Source of the DNA: Prochlorococcus marinus XMU1410
Lineage (GTDB): Bacteria; Cyanobacteriota; Cyanobacteriia; PCC-6307; Cyanobiaceae
NCBI RefSeq assembly: GCF_017696085.1
Contig: NZ_JAAORH010000003.1
Span: 434,001 to 498,000, forward strand
DNA length: 64,000 bases
Direction: 5' to 3'
Each line of letters begins with the position of its first letter. Position 1 is the first letter of the stretch. This document shows positions 19,307 to 28,838 of this stretch, in pieces. The notes under the pieces were generated by a model. The model was given only the letters and a program-made list of their open reading frames with translations, was not told the DNA's origin and made no database searches. Both the position numbers and the translations under genes were made by a program.

Positions 19307-19372
19307 ATGATCTCAGCTAAGTTAAATTTCCTAGCACCCCTAGTATTAATCTTATTAATAGCTCTTTTCTGA
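19307..19372 (+). CDS. Candidate 21-residue membrane peptide
   Basis: A short frame from ATG at 19307 to TGA at 19372 encodes a peptide starting MISAKLNFLAP and continuing as one block of Val, Leu, Ile and Ala, ending in Leu-Phe. That would make a single membrane helix with a short positively charged N-terminus. AAGG about ten bases upstream could be a ribosome binding site, and an in-frame stop at 19292-19294 excludes a longer product. It lies in the 206-base gap between thiC and a minus-strand gene. It matches no small photosystem or cytochrome b6f subunit that I know. It may be chance; conservation would decide. Confidence 0.3.
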   Translation: MISAKLNFLAPLVLILLIALF

Positions 19373-19401
19373 AAAATAGTCATCTCATGTTGCGTAAAAA
19401 T

Positions 19402-19420
19402 AAATAAAATTATTTTATTT
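19402..19420. terminator. A+T-rich hairpin, possible terminator
   Basis: Perfect eight-base arms (AAATAAAA and TTTTATTT) flank a three-base loop, 30 bases after the candidate 21-residue ORF and four bases beyond the stop of the convergent small gene. It is A+T only and so of uncertain strength. Confidence 0.3.
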
Positions 19421-19423
19421 AAC

Positions 19424-19630
19424 TTATTGATAAGACTTTATCTTTTTTAAAATATTTTTTCTATACAATTTTCTGCTTATGCCCCTCTCCAAAATAATTG
19501 CAATCCCCATTAAGCCAATAGGTAAATAAAAAATCTTCCTGGAATTGTCCTTAAATACCAATCCGATAGCAGATATAAGGATCATGAAAGGGGCCACAAA
19601 AGATAAGAGAAATCTTTTATTAATGTTCAT
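19424..19630 (-). CDS. Small membrane protein, unknown function
   Basis: A 68-residue protein with two hydrophobic segments, about residues 7-24 (LLSFVAPFMILISAIGLVF) and 33-48 (FYLPIGLMGIAIILE), followed by a strongly basic tail (RGISRKLYRKNILKKIK). By the positive-inside rule the tail should be cytoplasmic. It starts inside the stop of the upstream amidohydrolase gene as an ATGA overlap (19627-19630), so translation is probably coupled. It resembles the short cyanobacterial DUF3188-type proteins in size and layout, but that comparison is from memory and uncertain. Function unknown. Confidence 0.65.
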   Translation of the reverse strand: MNINKRFLLSFVAPFMILISAIGLVFKDNSRKIFYLPIGLMGIAIILERGISRKLYRKNILKKIKSYQ

Positions 19631-20811
19631 TTACCAATTGCATTAATTTTTTCATTATTTAATTTTACTATGGATTCTGTGATTACTTTAATTCCAACAG
19701 CAATAGCTCTCTCATCTGGATCAAATTTAGAACTATGAAGAGGAGCGCATCCATTAGCACTAGCAACGCCAAGCCTAAACATAGCCCCTGGAATCTCATT
19801 TAAAAATTCAGCAAAATCCTCTGCTCCTAGTGATGGTTTTTGCAATTCAATAACATTTTCCTGACCCAAAACCTTAATTCCCGAATCTCTGAGGACTCTA
19901 TTAATTTCAGAATTATTATTAACTGCCGGAGTTATTTCTCTAAATATTATTTTTGCTTCAGCTCCGCAACTATTAGCTAGAGAAGTGATATTTTCATTGA
20001 GCCAATTACCCATATTCTTAAATACTTTACGATTAGTGCATCTAACTGTACCAATTAAATTAACCTTTTCTGCAAGAACATTGAATGCATTGCCACCATT
20101 TATTTTCCCAAAAGTTATTACTACAGGATCTAAAGGGTCTAACTTCCTAGTTATTGATTCTTGAATTCCTGTGATAACTTTAGAGGCTACCCAAATGGCA
20201 TCAACTCCTTCATGAGGTCGAGCACCATGGCCTGATTTTCCTTTAATCTCTACCTTAAGTTCTCCCGCAGCTGCAGTTAAACTTCCCTCTTTAATACCAA
20301 TAGTCCCTACTGATAAATCTGGGTAAACATGAACCCCCAATATATGGGTTAAACCATTAGTTGCACCATCCTTAATCATCCATCTAGCTCCACTCGCAAT
20401 TTCTTCAGCGGGCTGAAAAATTATCCGAGTCCCAAAATTTAGTTTTAAATCCTTAATAATTTTTGCCACCCCCAATCCAATTGATATATGCAAATCGTGA
20501 CCACAAGCATGCATAACACCATCAACTTTTGAAGAAAAACTTAATTTAGTTTCCTCAAATATTGGCAAAGCATCCATATCCACTCTTAAACCTATAATGC
20601 CTTCATCTAAGGGTCCAAAATCAGCTATGACTCCTGTTCTACCTATAGATTCTCTAACATTCCAACCAATATTTTTCAAGAAACCAGTTATCAAGATCGC
20701 TGTTTGATTTTCAAGTCCACTTAATTCCGGATGTGCATGGATATGTCTTCTTAAGTTAATTAATTCATCATTAAACGAATCAATTTTTTTATAAAACTGA
20801 TCTCTATTCAT
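19627..20811 (-). CDS. M20-family amidohydrolase (hippurate/IAA-amino-acid hydrolase type)
   Basis: A 394-residue metallopeptidase-fold enzyme that cleaves N-acyl bonds of amino acid conjugates or similar amides. Metal-site motifs are MHACGHDLHISIGLG near residue 99, QPAEEIASGARWMI near 135 and the later ALGAEDFAEF-type motif (SLGAEDFAEFL) near 345. A dimerisation domain follows SGHGARPHEG near 193. The substrate cannot be predicted; relatives act on hippurate, N-acetyl amino acids or indole-acetyl amino acids. It lies in a minus-strand run after ruvB and the TPR gene, three bases from the latter, and overlaps the next small gene by four bases. Confidence 0.9.
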   Translation of the reverse strand: MNRDQFYKKIDSFNDELINLRRHIHAHPELSGLENQTAILITGFLKNIGWNVRESIGRTGVIADFGPLDEGIIGLRVDMDALPIFEETKLSFSSKVDGVMHACGHDLHISIGLGVAKIIKDLKLNFGTRIIFQPAEEIASGARWMIKDGATNGLTHILGVHVYPDLSVGTIGIKEGSLTAAAGELKVEIKGKSGHGARPHEGVDAIWVASKVITGIQESITRKLDPLDPVVITFGKINGGNAFNVLAEKVNLIGTVRCTNRKVFKNMGNWLNENITSLANSCGAEAKIIFREITPAVNNNSEINRVLRDSGIKVLGQENVIELQKPSLGAEDFAEFLNEIPGAMFRLGVASANGCAPLHSSKFDPDERAIAVGIKVITESIVKLNNEKINAIGK

Positions 20812-20814
20812 TAC

Positions 20815-21603
20815 TTATTTTAAATCGATAAAGTTCATTAAATCTTTAATTGGTTTTGGAGGCCATCTTCTTATTTGTTTTAACCATTCTTCATCACTAT
20901 ATCTAGGATCTAATTCAGTTACCGCTATCCAATTACTCTCTGCTTTACCAGATTCACCCCTTGACCAATTCAAAGCTGTTAAAGCTGCCCTAGCATCAGC
21001 AAAAGTTGGATAACGTCTAATTAATTTTTTCAATTCTTTTTCAGATTCTTCAATATTCCCCAATTGGAAATCTGCTAATGCCATACTTGACCTAGCCATG
21101 GCAAAACCAGGATTATATAAAGCAGCTTTTGAAAATAAATCTCTTGCTTTTTCCCAATGTAATGTAGATCCTTCTACATTAGCCAAATTATATAATGCAG
21201 AGAAATTTTTACTATCTAACGAAATAACGAACATGTAATCTTTTTTCGCTTGCGACCATAGACCCAATGCTTCCTCTGCTATACCCCTGTTGATGTAAGG
21301 ATCTATTTCACTAGGATTCAAACTTATTGCCTTATTTTGGTCATCTAATGATCCTTTTACATCTCCTATAATAAGTCTTACATTTCCTCTATTACTCAAA
21401 CCTGCAGCATCATCAGGATAAGAATCGAGATATTGATTCCATTCTTGTAAAGCGAGGTTAAATTTTCCGCCTGAACTTAGATCTAATGCATTTTGAAACA
21501 AATCCTCTCTCGAAGATAATGAATAGGATGGAGCAATATAAAAAATATTCCAAAAAACAAAAATTAATAAAAAACAAACCTTAACTTTTTTAAAAGTTAT
21601 CAT
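20815..21603 (-). CDS. Exported or membrane-anchored TPR-repeat protein
   Basis: A 262-residue protein with an N-terminal hydrophobic segment ([20 protein letters not shown]) resembling a signal peptide, then several tetratricopeptide repeats: residues around 45-75 ([19 protein letters not shown]), 80-110 ([20 protein letters not shown]), 115-145, 150-180 and 185-215. Such repeats mediate protein-protein contacts; several cyanobacterial relatives assist photosystem assembly, but that is only a possibility here. ATG at 21603 is preferred over TTG at 21615. The start lies inside the end of ruvB, giving a 14-base overlap and probable translational coupling. The M20 amidohydrolase follows three bases later. 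Confidence 0.85.
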   Translation of the reverse strand: MITFKKVKVCFLLIFVFWNIFYIAPSYSLSSREDLFQNALDLSSGGKFNLALQEWNQYLDSYPDDAAGLSNRGNVRLIIGDVKGSLDDQNKAISLNPSEIDPYINRGIAEEALGLWSQAKKDYMFVISLDSKNFSALYNLANVEGSTLHWEKARDLFSKAALYNPGFAMARSSMALADFQLGNIEESEKELKKLIRRYPTFADARAALTALNWSRGESGKAESNWIAVTELDPRYSDEEWLKQIRRWPPKPIKDLMNFIDLK

Positions 21604-22648
21604 TTTTTGAATCAATGTACTTTTTTCCTAAACCAGTGAGCAATCTTCCTCGAGGAGTTCTCGTGAGGAAACCAATTTTGATTAGATATGGCTCAACTAC
21701 AAATTCTAACATTGAAGAATCATCGCCCAAGCCAGCTGCAATTGAATCAAGGCCAATTGGAATATTATTGTTTTGATTAAGAAAAGATAAATAGTTTCTA
21801 TCTAAAGAATCCAATCCATTTTCGTCTATTTGATAAGAACTTAGAGCTTTTTTTATTAAATTCTCGGAGACCATATTAGATTTATTTACAACTTGAGCAT
21901 AATCTCTAACTCGTCTTAATAATCTTAAAGCAATTCTTGGAGTCCCTCGAGATATTTTTGCTAAATCATAAGATGCTTCATCATCTAAATTGAGATTTAT
22001 TAATCGGGAGTAATTTATGATTATTTGTTTTAATTCATCATGTGAATAATATTCAATTTTCTGAGATATACCAAATCTATCTCTTAGAGGTGCACTTATT
22101 GAGGCTAATTTAGTTGTTGCGCCAATCAAAGTAAACTTAGGAAGATTAATTGCTCTACAACGAGCTCCTCTATTAGCTCCCATAGTTAAATCGAGCCTAA
22201 AATCTTCCATTGCAGAATATAACAACTCTTCAGTTAACCTATTTAAACGATGTATCTCATCGATAAATAAAACTTCACCTTCTTTCAATCCAAGGAGTAA
22301 TCCCACAATATCTCTAGGTCTTTCAATTGCTGGTGCAGTTGCTATTTTACATTTTGTATTCAATTCATGGGCTATCAAAAAAGCAAGAGTAGTCTTACCC
22401 AAACCAGGCTGTCCATATAAAAGAGTATGCTCCAAAGGTTCTTTTCTGAAAATTGAAGCATCTATGGCTATTCTTAAAGAAGATTTAAGTTGTTTTTGGC
22501 CAATAAATTCTTTTAAAGTAAGAGGCCGCGCTAAGTTCAGATTATTATTTCTCTTCTCTTCTAGAGTTATTTTTGAATCAACTAGTCTTAGCTCTTTTTT
22601 ACGAAGAGGAAAGTCATTATCGCCTATATTGGAAGAAATTATTGCCAT
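21590..22648 (-). CDS. ruvB: Holliday junction branch migration helicase RuvB
   Basis: Hexameric AAA+ motor that drives branch migration of recombination intermediates with RuvA. Walker A is [14 protein letters not shown] near residue 80, Walker [11 protein letters not shown] near 128, sensor 1 [19 protein letters not shown] near 175, and the arginine finger lies in [18 protein letters not shown]. The C-terminal winged helix contains [12 protein letters not shown]. At 352 residues it has a short N-terminal extension before [11 protein letters not shown]. It is divergent from smpB by 52 bases and heads the run ruvB, TPR gene, amidohydrolase, small membrane gene. Confidence 0.97.
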   Translation of the reverse strand: MAIISSNIGDNDFPLRKKELRLVDSKITLEEKRNNNLNLARPLTLKEFIGQKQLKSSLRIAIDASIFRKEPLEHTLLYGQPGLGKTTLAFLIAHELNTKCKIATAPAIERPRDIVGLLLGLKEGEVLFIDEIHRLNRLTEELLYSAMEDFRLDLTMGANRGARCRAINLPKFTLIGATTKLASISAPLRDRFGISQKIEYYSHDELKQIIINYSRLINLNLDDEASYDLAKISRGTPRIALRLLRRVRDYAQVVNKSNMVSENLIKKALSSYQIDENGLDSLDRNYLSFLNQNNNIPIGLDSIAAGLGDDSSMLEFVVEPYLIKIGFLTRTPRGRLLTGLGKKYIDSKNDNF

Positions 22649-22700
22649 AATGAAAGGTTAATAGCAATTGTTCTGAGTAGAAAGATTTTTTACAACTAAA

Positions 22701-23195
22701 ATGACAAAAAATTCAAACAAAGTAAAAAGAAAAACTAATAAAGAAAATAATTTTAAACTTCTAGCAGAGAATAGATATGCAAAATTTCAATATGCAATAT
22801 CTGAAACAATCGAAGCTGGAATTGAGCTTTTAGGGACTGAAGTAAAGTCCATTAGAAACGGAAAAGCTAATTTAAGAGATGGGTACTGTTCATTCAGAGA
22901 TGGTGAGATCTTATTATTAAATGTTCACATTTCACCACATAAAAATGTAGGATCTTTTTTTAATCATGATCCATTAAGAAATAGAAAGTTGCTACTTCAT
23001 AAAAAAGAAATAATAAAAATCCAATCCAATACTGAAAAAAAAGGAATGACTATTGTTCCATTATCTCTTTATTTAAAAGGGTCATGGATAAAACTAACTA
23101 TTGGAGTCGGCAAGGGGAAAAAATTACATGACAAACGTCAAGATGAAAAATATAAAAGTATTAAAAAAGAAATCAACTCTGCACTTAAAAGATAA
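22701..23195 (+). CDS. smpB: SsrA-binding protein SmpB
   Basis: Partner of tmRNA in trans-translation, which frees stalled ribosomes and tags the incomplete protein for degradation. The 164-residue protein has the OB-fold core from [12 protein letters not shown] (about 14) through [20 protein letters not shown] to [16 protein letters not shown], and the basic C-terminal tail [14 protein letters not shown] that enters the empty mRNA channel. tmRNA itself is not in this window. ClpP, whose protease partners use the tag, is present at 63169-63813. Confidence 0.96.
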   Translation: MTKNSNKVKRKTNKENNFKLLAENRYAKFQYAISETIEAGIELLGTEVKSIRNGKANLRDGYCSFRDGEILLLNVHISPHKNVGSFFNHDPLRNRKLLLHKKEIIKIQSNTEKKGMTIVPLSLYLKGSWIKLTIGVGKGKKLHDKRQDEKYKSIKKEINSALKR

Positions 23196-23219
23196 AAATA
23201 TTATTCAGAATTATTGAGA

Positions 23220-23468
23220 CTATGAGTCTAAACTGACTGAACTTGGAGGTGGGGAAGGATCGGGATCTGCAATTAACATATGCTGTAAGACAGTTTCAGG
23301 CCTCTCACTATCTCTCCAGCGAATTTTGTATGCAGGCATTTTTGTACCCCTACTTGTAGTTTGTTCTACTGGTTCTATTACCCATCCTCTTCTTGATCGG
23401 CCTTGAGGATTTCTTTTGACTACTGCATCCGCGTGTTTGAAACGGAAACCAACACGTTCACCACTCAT
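23220..23468 (-). CDS. Small basic protein, conserved-looking, unknown function
   Basis: An 82-residue soluble protein with ATG at 23468. The first 60 residues are basic and beta-like (RVGFRFKHADAVVKRNPQG, RRGWVIEPVEQ, AYKIRWRDSERPE), a pattern compatible with a small SH3-like or RNA-binding barrel. The tail is acidic and Pro/Ser-rich. The high Arg content and well-formed codon use argue for a real gene. It lies 57 bases downstream of lysS on the same strand and converges with smpB. I do not recognise the family. Confidence 0.6.
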   Translation of the reverse strand: MSGERVGFRFKHADAVVKRNPQGRSRRGWVIEPVEQTTSRGTKMPAYKIRWRDSERPETVLQHMLIADPDPSPPPSSVSLDS

Positions 23469-23525
23469 TTAAAAAATTTCGTATTGGAATAATTTCTTTA
23501 TTTTACTTCATTCAAGGGTAATTTT

Positions 23526-25034
23526 TCACTTTTTGGAAGTTATTTCTGGTTTTAACAATGGGAAAGGGATTACATCTCTTATTGATGCACTATTAGTAAT
23601 TAACATAATCAGCCTGTCAATGCCTATGCCTAATCCTCCAGTAGGCGGCATGCCAATTTCTAAAGCATTCAAGAAATCTTCATCTATACAGTGAGCCTCA
23701 AGATCTCCTTCATCTCTAAGAGATTGCTGTAATTGCATTCTCTTTCTTTGATCAACTGGATCTATCAACTCACTGAAAGCATTTGCTAGCTCTCGACCAA
23801 CAATGAATAGTTCAAATCTCTGAACCATTTCTCTATTATTCAGATGAGGCCTAGCTAAAGGAGAAATTTCAACAGGATAATCGGTAACAAAAGTGGGTTC
23901 TATAAGTTTTGATTCTACTTTTTGCTCGAAGACCTCATTTAACAGTCTTCCCATAGTATTGACTTTATTAGAGAAATCAACATTTATACTTTTAACGGCT
24001 TGTTTTGCTGCTTGAAAGTCTCCACTGAAAGAATCAAAATCAATCCCTGTATATTTTTTGACAATATCTTTCATAGATATTCTTGACCAAGGTTTAGAAA
24101 AATCAATTTCTTTATTTTGATAATTTATAATTAAAGACCCACATATATCAGCTACGATATCTTTAATTAATTCTTCTGTTAGATTCATCATATCGACATA
24201 GTCTGAAAAAGCTTGATAAATTTCAACTGAAGTGAATTCTGGATTATGCCTCGTACTTATGCCTTCATTACGGAAGATTCTTCCCAATTCATAAACTTTC
24301 TCAAATCCTCCAACAACCATTCTTTTTAAATGTAATTCTGTAGCTATTCTTAAATACAGCGGAATATCTAATGTATTGTGATGAGTTATGAATGGTCTTG
24401 CTTCAGCACCACCCGCCTCAGATTGCAAAATTGGAGTCTCTATCTCTAAAAAATTTCTATTATCTAGCCATTTTCTTATAAAACTTATACATTTTGCTCT
24501 TGTTTTAAATACATTTTTTGAGTGAGGATTTACTATTAAATCTAAATATCGTTGTCTATATCTTTTTTCAATATCAGTCAATCCATGCCATTTATCTGGT
24601 AAAGGTTGTAATGACTTGGATAACATTTCCCATTTTTCTACTTTAATTGAAATCTCACCTTTATTTGTTTTTTTCATAGTTCCGTAGACACCTATCCAAT
24701 CACCAATATCTACTATTTCCTTAATATCTTCAAAAGAAAGTAATTTTTGTTTTTCTAAATTTAAATTAATAATCCTTTTATCTAGATAAAGCTGAATCTG
24801 ACCTTCTTGATCGCTAATTGTGAAAAAGGCAATTTTACCCATTACCCTTTTTGCCATTACTCTACCTGCAATAGAAACATTGAAGTCTTCCTCTTGACCA
24901 TTTTCTAAATAAGCAAATTTTTGAGCAAGAAATTCTGTAGTATGTGAGACCCTGAAGCTCTGAGCGTAAGAAGCAAAACCTTTACTAACGAGTGTAATAG
25001 CTTTTTGTAAACGAGCTTCTTTTATTTCAGACAA
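23526..25034 (-). CDS. lysS: Lysyl-tRNA synthetase, class II
   Basis: Charges tRNA-Lys with lysine. The 502-residue protein has an N-terminal OB-fold anticodon domain (about 55-155, with [19 protein letters not shown]) and a class II catalytic core: motif 1 region near [21 protein letters not shown], motif 2 [18 protein letters not shown] near 265 and motif 3 [13 protein letters not shown] near 480. Translation seems to start at TTG (25032-25034) since an in-frame stop precedes it closely and no upstream ATG exists. It lies 48 bases downstream of rpaB on the same strand. Confidence 0.96.
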   Translation of the reverse strand: MSEIKEARLQKAITLVSKGFASYAQSFRVSHTTEFLAQKFAYLENGQEEDFNVSIAGRVMAKRVMGKIAFFTISDQEGQIQLYLDKRIINLNLEKQKLLSFEDIKEIVDIGDWIGVYGTMKKTNKGEISIKVEKWEMLSKSLQPLPDKWHGLTDIEKRYRQRYLDLIVNPHSKNVFKTRAKCISFIRKWLDNRNFLEIETPILQSEAGGAEARPFITHHNTLDIPLYLRIATELHLKRMVVGGFEKVYELGRIFRNEGISTRHNPEFTSVEIYQAFSDYVDMMNLTEELIKDIVADICGSLIINYQNKEIDFSKPWSRISMKDIVKKYTGIDFDSFSGDFQAAKQAVKSINVDFSNKVNTMGRLLNEVFEQKVESKLIEPTFVTDYPVEISPLARPHLNNREMVQRFELFIVGRELANAFSELIDPVDQRKRMQLQQSLRDEGDLEAHCIDEDFLNALEIGMPPTGGLGIGIDRLIMLITNSASIRDVIPFPLLKPEITSKK

Positions 25035-25082
25035 AATTTATTTTTATATTTGTTTTACTTAATAAAATTATCAAACTATTAC

Positions 25083-25829
25083 TCAACTTGCCAAAGATGT
25101 TGCTGTTTCGCCAACTCTTTGAGATGCGTAACCAATACCTCTAACAGTTAAAATTAATTCAGGATTTCTTGGATCTGGTTCCAATTTACCTCTTAATCTG
25201 GCTACATATACATCTACAACTCTTAAATCTGCAGCTCTACGAGGAGGATAACCCCATAGTTGTTCTAAAATTTCTGCTCGCGGAACAACCTTGCCAGGCT
25301 CGTCAAACAATAATTCTAAGAGGCTAAATTCAGTATAAGTAAGGCTAATTCTTGATCCTGCTCTAGAAACTTGTCTGCGATTAGTATCAACAACTAAACT
25401 TCCAAATTTCATAACTCCTTTACCTGAGGGAACTTCTTTAGTTTCAGTAACCGATACAGTTGGGCCCATTCTTCTCAAAATAGTTGCTATTCTAGCCTCT
25501 AACTCTTTTGGGCTAAATGGTTTAGATAAGTAATCGTCTGCTCCTAGATCCAAACCTGCGACTCTTTCTGAAATAGCCTCTAGAGCGGTTAAGAATATTA
25601 TTGGTACTACTGATTCAGCTCTGATTCTTCGACAAACAGCAAATCCATCCATTTTTGGAAGCATAACATCAAGAACTATCAAGTCTGGAGAATCTCTATG
25701 AAAAGACTCAAGAGCTTCTTCGCCGTTTGTAGCTGAATAAACTTGATATCCAGCTAATTGAAGCCTCGTAACTAATACCTTCAAAACTGCTGGTTCATCA
25801 TCAACAACCAAAATTCTTGCTTTTGACAT
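25083..25829 (-). CDS. rpaB: Response regulator RpaB (OmpR family, Ycf27)
   Basis: DNA-binding regulator that in cyanobacteria binds HLR1 sites and controls photosystem and high-light genes with sensor NblS. The 248-residue protein has a receiver domain (about 4-118) with acidic pocket D10/D11, phospho-acceptor D54 in IVLDVMLPKMDGF and conserved lysine in YLSKPFSPKELEAR. The C-terminal winged-helix domain (about 145-240) shows LTYTEFSLLELL and VVDVYVARLRGKLE. RpaB rather than its relative RpaA is suggested by overall similarity to Ycf27. A 179-base gap separates it from mreD; I see no convincing HLR1 repeat there. Confidence 0.93.
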   Translation of the reverse strand: MSKARILVVDDEPAVLKVLVTRLQLAGYQVYSATNGEEALESFHRDSPDLIVLDVMLPKMDGFAVCRRIRAESVVPIIFLTALEAISERVAGLDLGADDYLSKPFSPKELEARIATILRRMGPTVSVTETKEVPSGKGVMKFGSLVVDTNRRQVSRAGSRISLTYTEFSLLELLFDEPGKVVPRAEILEQLWGYPPRRAADLRVVDVYVARLRGKLEPDPRNPELILTVRGIGYASQRVGETATSLAS

Positions 25830-26008
25830 AGGTAAAAAGGATTTCTCGATATTTCAAAGCAAAAAAATATTGCATTGAAAATTTATTCTAACAATTAAAA
25901 ATATAACATTACGAACCCTCAAAGATATATTCCGTGGATTTACAAAAATTTTAAATAATTTTTAGATATAAATTTTTTAAACACTTTTTACTTATTAGGA
26001 ATAATTTA

Positions 26009-26527
26009 TTACAGCAATTTTCTTCTTGAAGATTTAAACATTCTTAAAAGTTGGGAACAAATAAAGGGAGCAAAAAAACCTGTCAAAAAAACTTCAGCCA
26101 AAATATTTTTTACCCCGGGAATAATTATTAAAGAATTACTAGCTGAAAAATTTCTAAACAAAATTTGTAAAAAATAAAGAGTCCCACATAAAAAGCTTCC
26201 CAGAGAACAAATTAAACCGTATCTAAAATGTCCCACCAAAATATCCCTATGTACTTTAATTCTCCCAAACAAAAATCCACAAAGAATTAAGCCTGGTATT
26301 TGAGTAAAATTATTATCCAAAGTGAGGGAATCTAAAATTAGACCTAAAAATAAACCAAATAATAATCCATTGATTGATCCATTAATCATTGACCAAGGTA
26401 ATAACCAAAATAGCGGCCAGTATGGCTGAACACCCAAAATTCCAAGCCAATTTGGGTGCCATAAAAAAATAATTGGGATAAAAATGAAGCTAATTATGGA
26501 TAATTTTTCCGAAAAAAATTTATTCAT
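26009..26527 (-). CDS. mreD: Rod-shape determining protein MreD
   Basis: Integral membrane component of the cell-wall elongation complex. With ATG at 26527 the product is 172 residues with about five hydrophobic segments, including a WLLPWSMINGSINGLLFGLFLGLILDSL block typical of MreD, and the conserved GFLFGRI. The frame extends ten codons upstream, but the ATG at 26527 shares one base with the mreC stop (TAATG), indicating coupled translation, so I use it. MreD is poorly conserved and the assignment leans on topology and on being third in mreB-mreC-mreD. Confidence 0.82.
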   Translation of the reverse strand: MNKFFSEKLSIISFIFIPIIFLWHPNWLGILGVQPYWPLFWLLPWSMINGSINGLLFGLFLGLILDSLTLDNNFTQIPGLILCGFLFGRIKVHRDILVGHFRYGLICSLGSFLCGTLYFLQILFRNFSASNSLIIIPGVKNILAEVFLTGFFAPFICSQLLRMFKSSRRKLL

Positions 26528-27276
26528 TAAATTTTTACTTTCAAAATTTGCACCCAATCAATTACTTGAGGTTTTGCTAAAAGTAAAATTTTTGCCGTTT
26601 TTTTTGATCTCAATGTCTCATCTATTGATTGGACAATACCAATAGGGATATTTGGAGGTAATAACGTACTAGCAGGAGATGATGATACAAAATCTCCGAC
26701 TTTAATATCAGCATCTTTCGAATAAAGTATTAAACTAGGCTGATCATCTGCTAAACCGACAAGTAATCCATTAATTTGAGTTCTATCCACCCAAACGCCT
26801 AACTTACTTTCTGGAGAAGTTATTAATTTTACTGACGAAGTGAATAGAGAAGTATTGTTTACTCTTCCCAACAATCCACCCGGACCAATAACAATATTAC
26901 CAATTCCTACTCCATCCTTTGAACCTTTATTTAAAATTATTTGTCTCCACCAACTACCTGTTTTTCTCGAAATAACTGCAGCTGAAATAGAGTCGTTATA
27001 AGGTGATTCTTGAAGAGACAAGATTCGCCGCAATCTTATATTGTCTTTTTTTAGAAGATTTAACTTTAATAAATATTCTTGATCTATACTCTCAAGAACA
27101 ATTTCTTTTTGAAATTGACCAGGCCAAAATGGCTTTGAAATAAAATAATAAAAATCTTTATAAAAAGATCCTTTTGATATCCTTACAAAAACCAAAAATA
27201 AAAAAATTGCAAAAAATATCCAATTTTTCTTTTTATGCCACCAACGACTAGTAGAAATTCGTCGGATATCTAACAT
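26527..27276 (-). CDS. mreC: Rod-shape determining protein MreC
   Basis: Bitopic protein linking cytoplasmic MreB to periplasmic wall enzymes. The 249-residue protein has a basic N-terminus (RRISTSRWWHKKKN), one transmembrane helix (WIFFAIFLFLVFVRI), a coiled-coil segment of about residues 60-85, and a beta-barrel domain with VISRKTGSWWRQIILNKGSKDG and the later IPIGIVQSI motif. It starts four bases after mreB and overlaps mreD by one base, the classical mreBCD order. Confidence 0.92.
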   Translation of the reverse strand: MLDIRRISTSRWWHKKKNWIFFAIFLFLVFVRISKGSFYKDFYYFISKPFWPGQFQKEIVLESIDQEYLLKLNLLKKDNIRLRRILSLQESPYNDSISAAVISRKTGSWWRQIILNKGSKDGVGIGNIVIGPGGLLGRVNNTSLFTSSVKLITSPESKLGVWVDRTQINGLLVGLADDQPSLILYSKDADIKVGDFVSSSPASTLLPPNIPIGIVQSIDETLRSKKTAKILLLAKPQVIDWVQILKVKI

Positions 27277-27280
27277 AATA

Positions 27281-28333
27281 TTAATCTCTTATGGCATTCC
27301 TTATAAATTCTGGAGTGTCAACAACTCTTTTCAGTTTTTTAAAATCATCCAAAACCTCTCCACAACCATTAACTACACAAAGCAGTGGGTTTTCTGCAAT
27401 GTGAGTAAAAATTCCTGTTTCATCGCTCAATAAATCATTGATCCCTCTCACTAAAGCTCCGCCTCCTGCAAGCATAATTCCCCTATCAACAATATCTGCA
27501 GCAAGTTCAGGGGGGGTTCGCTCTAAAGTTCTTTTTACAGCTTCCACTATTTTGCTTAGTGTTTCAGCCATTGCTTCTCTGATTTCTCCTGATGTCAAAG
27601 TAACTGACCTAGGAAGACCGGATAAAAGATGTAAACCTCTTACTTCTAAAGTAGTTTTATCAAAATCATCATCTGGAAATGCAGATCCAATTTGAATTTT
27701 TATATCTTCTGCAGTTCTTTCTCCAACAACTAAATTATGAACTTTTTTAAGATACATCGCAATTGACTCATTGATTTCATCGCCAGCTATTCGAACAGAT
27801 TCACTCAAAACAGTTCCACCTAAACTTAATACTGCAACCTCAGTAGTACCTCCACCAATATCCACAATCATAGTTCCAATTGGCTCAGTTACTGGTAATG
27901 ATGCCCCTATTGCTGCTGCAACAGGTTCATCAATTAAGTGAACTTCTCTTGCTCCAGCTAATCCAGCTTCTCTTACTGCTCTTCGCTCAACACTAGTAAC
28001 TCCACTTGGAATACCAATCACTATTCTTGGGGCTACTATCCCCTTGCCTTCATTACATTTTTGAATAAATGTTTTTATCATTTGTTCTGCTGCATCAAAA
28101 TCTGCAATAACCCCATCCCTTAGTGGTCTTACGGCTCTTATATTACCAGGGGTCCTTCCAAGCATTAACTTTGCTTCTTTACCAACAGCTAATGGGATCC
28201 CTTCTTCTAAATCCATAGCTACAACAGAAGGCTCTTGTAAAACAACGCCCTTTCCTGATACATGTATAAGAGTATTGGCTGTTCCCAAATCTATGCCAAT
28301 ATCTCTAGAAAATTTAAATCTGTTAAAAATCAC
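27281..28333 (-). CDS. mreB: Actin-like cell-shape protein MreB
   Basis: Forms membrane-associated filaments that direct wall synthesis. The 350-residue protein contains the actin-fold phosphate 1 loop [13 protein letters not shown] at residues 13-25, [18 protein letters not shown] (phosphate 2) near 163 and [13 protein letters not shown] (adenosine motif) near 290. Translation starts at GTG (28331-28333). A short amphipathic N-terminus MIFNRFKF could aid membrane contact. First gene of mreBCD; divergent from ssb with 106 bases between starts. Confidence 0.97.
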   Translation of the reverse strand: MIFNRFKFSRDIGIDLGTANTLIHVSGKGVVLQEPSVVAMDLEEGIPLAVGKEAKLMLGRTPGNIRAVRPLRDGVIADFDAAEQMIKTFIQKCNEGKGIVAPRIVIGIPSGVTSVERRAVREAGLAGAREVHLIDEPVAAAIGASLPVTEPIGTMIVDIGGGTTEVAVLSLGGTVLSESVRIAGDEINESIAMYLKKVHNLVVGERTAEDIKIQIGSAFPDDDFDKTTLEVRGLHLLSGLPRSVTLTSGEIREAMAETLSKIVEAVKRTLERTPPELAADIVDRGIMLAGGGALVRGINDLLSDETGIFTHIAENPLLCVVNGCGEVLDDFKKLKRVVDTPEFIRNAIRD

Positions 28334-28439
28334 AATAAGAATTCTTTTTTTAAATAATATATCTATTTTTTGGTAAGCTCTCAGAATTATGTCTTTTAGT
28401 TATGAATAGCACGCAAAACTTTGGGCAGAACTTGGAAAT

Positions 28440-28838
28440 ATGAGTAATAATAAAAAAAAAAAAATTATGGAAATTAACACTATTAACCTGGTTGGCAGAG
28501 CAGGAAGAGAACCAGATGTCAGATATTTTGAATCTGGTAGTATCGTAGCAAATTTCACACTTGCAGTTAATAGAAGAAGTCGAGATGAAGAGCCAGACTG
28601 GTTTAATTTAGAAATATGGGGAAAGCAAGCACAAATAGCCGCAGATTATGTTAAAAAAGGATCTTTAATTGGAATTACAGGAAGCTTTAAAATTGATAGT
28701 TGGAAAGATAAAAATACAGGTGAAGATAGATATAAACCAGTTGTTAGGGTAGATAGATTAAATTTACTAGGCTCACGCAAAGAATCTGATAATAATGAAT
28801 CTTTTAAAAGTAGTAACGCTAGTGAAATTCCTTTTTAA
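28440..28838 (+). CDS. ssb: Single-stranded DNA-binding protein
   Basis: Coats single-stranded DNA in replication, recombination and repair. An OB fold covers about residues 10-112 (INLVGRAGREPDVRYF, VANFTLAVNRRSRDEEPDWF, GSLIGITGSF). The C-terminus ends SEIPF, a reduced form of the usual acidic DDIPF partner-binding tip. At 132 residues it is short for a bacterial SSB. Two starts compete: ATG at 28440, with GGA nearby, and ATG at 28467, which begins MEINTINLVG where family homology starts. Between them lies a run of 13 A that could cause slippage. The stop overlaps the convergent DedA gene by four bases. Confidence 0.92.
   Translation: MSNNKKKKIMEINTINLVGRAGREPDVRYFESGSIVANFTLAVNRRSRDEEPDWFNLEIWGKQAQIAADYVKKGSLIGITGSFKIDSWKDKNTGEDRYKPVVRVDRLNLLGSRKESDNNESFKSSNASEIPF

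Noticed and set aside
25830..26008. HLR1 binding sites upstream of rpaB (and psaC)
   Set aside because: Only single TTTACA/TTACAA half-sites are visible; the second half of the direct repeat is missing or has several mismatches, and such half-sites are expected by chance in this A+T-rich DNA.
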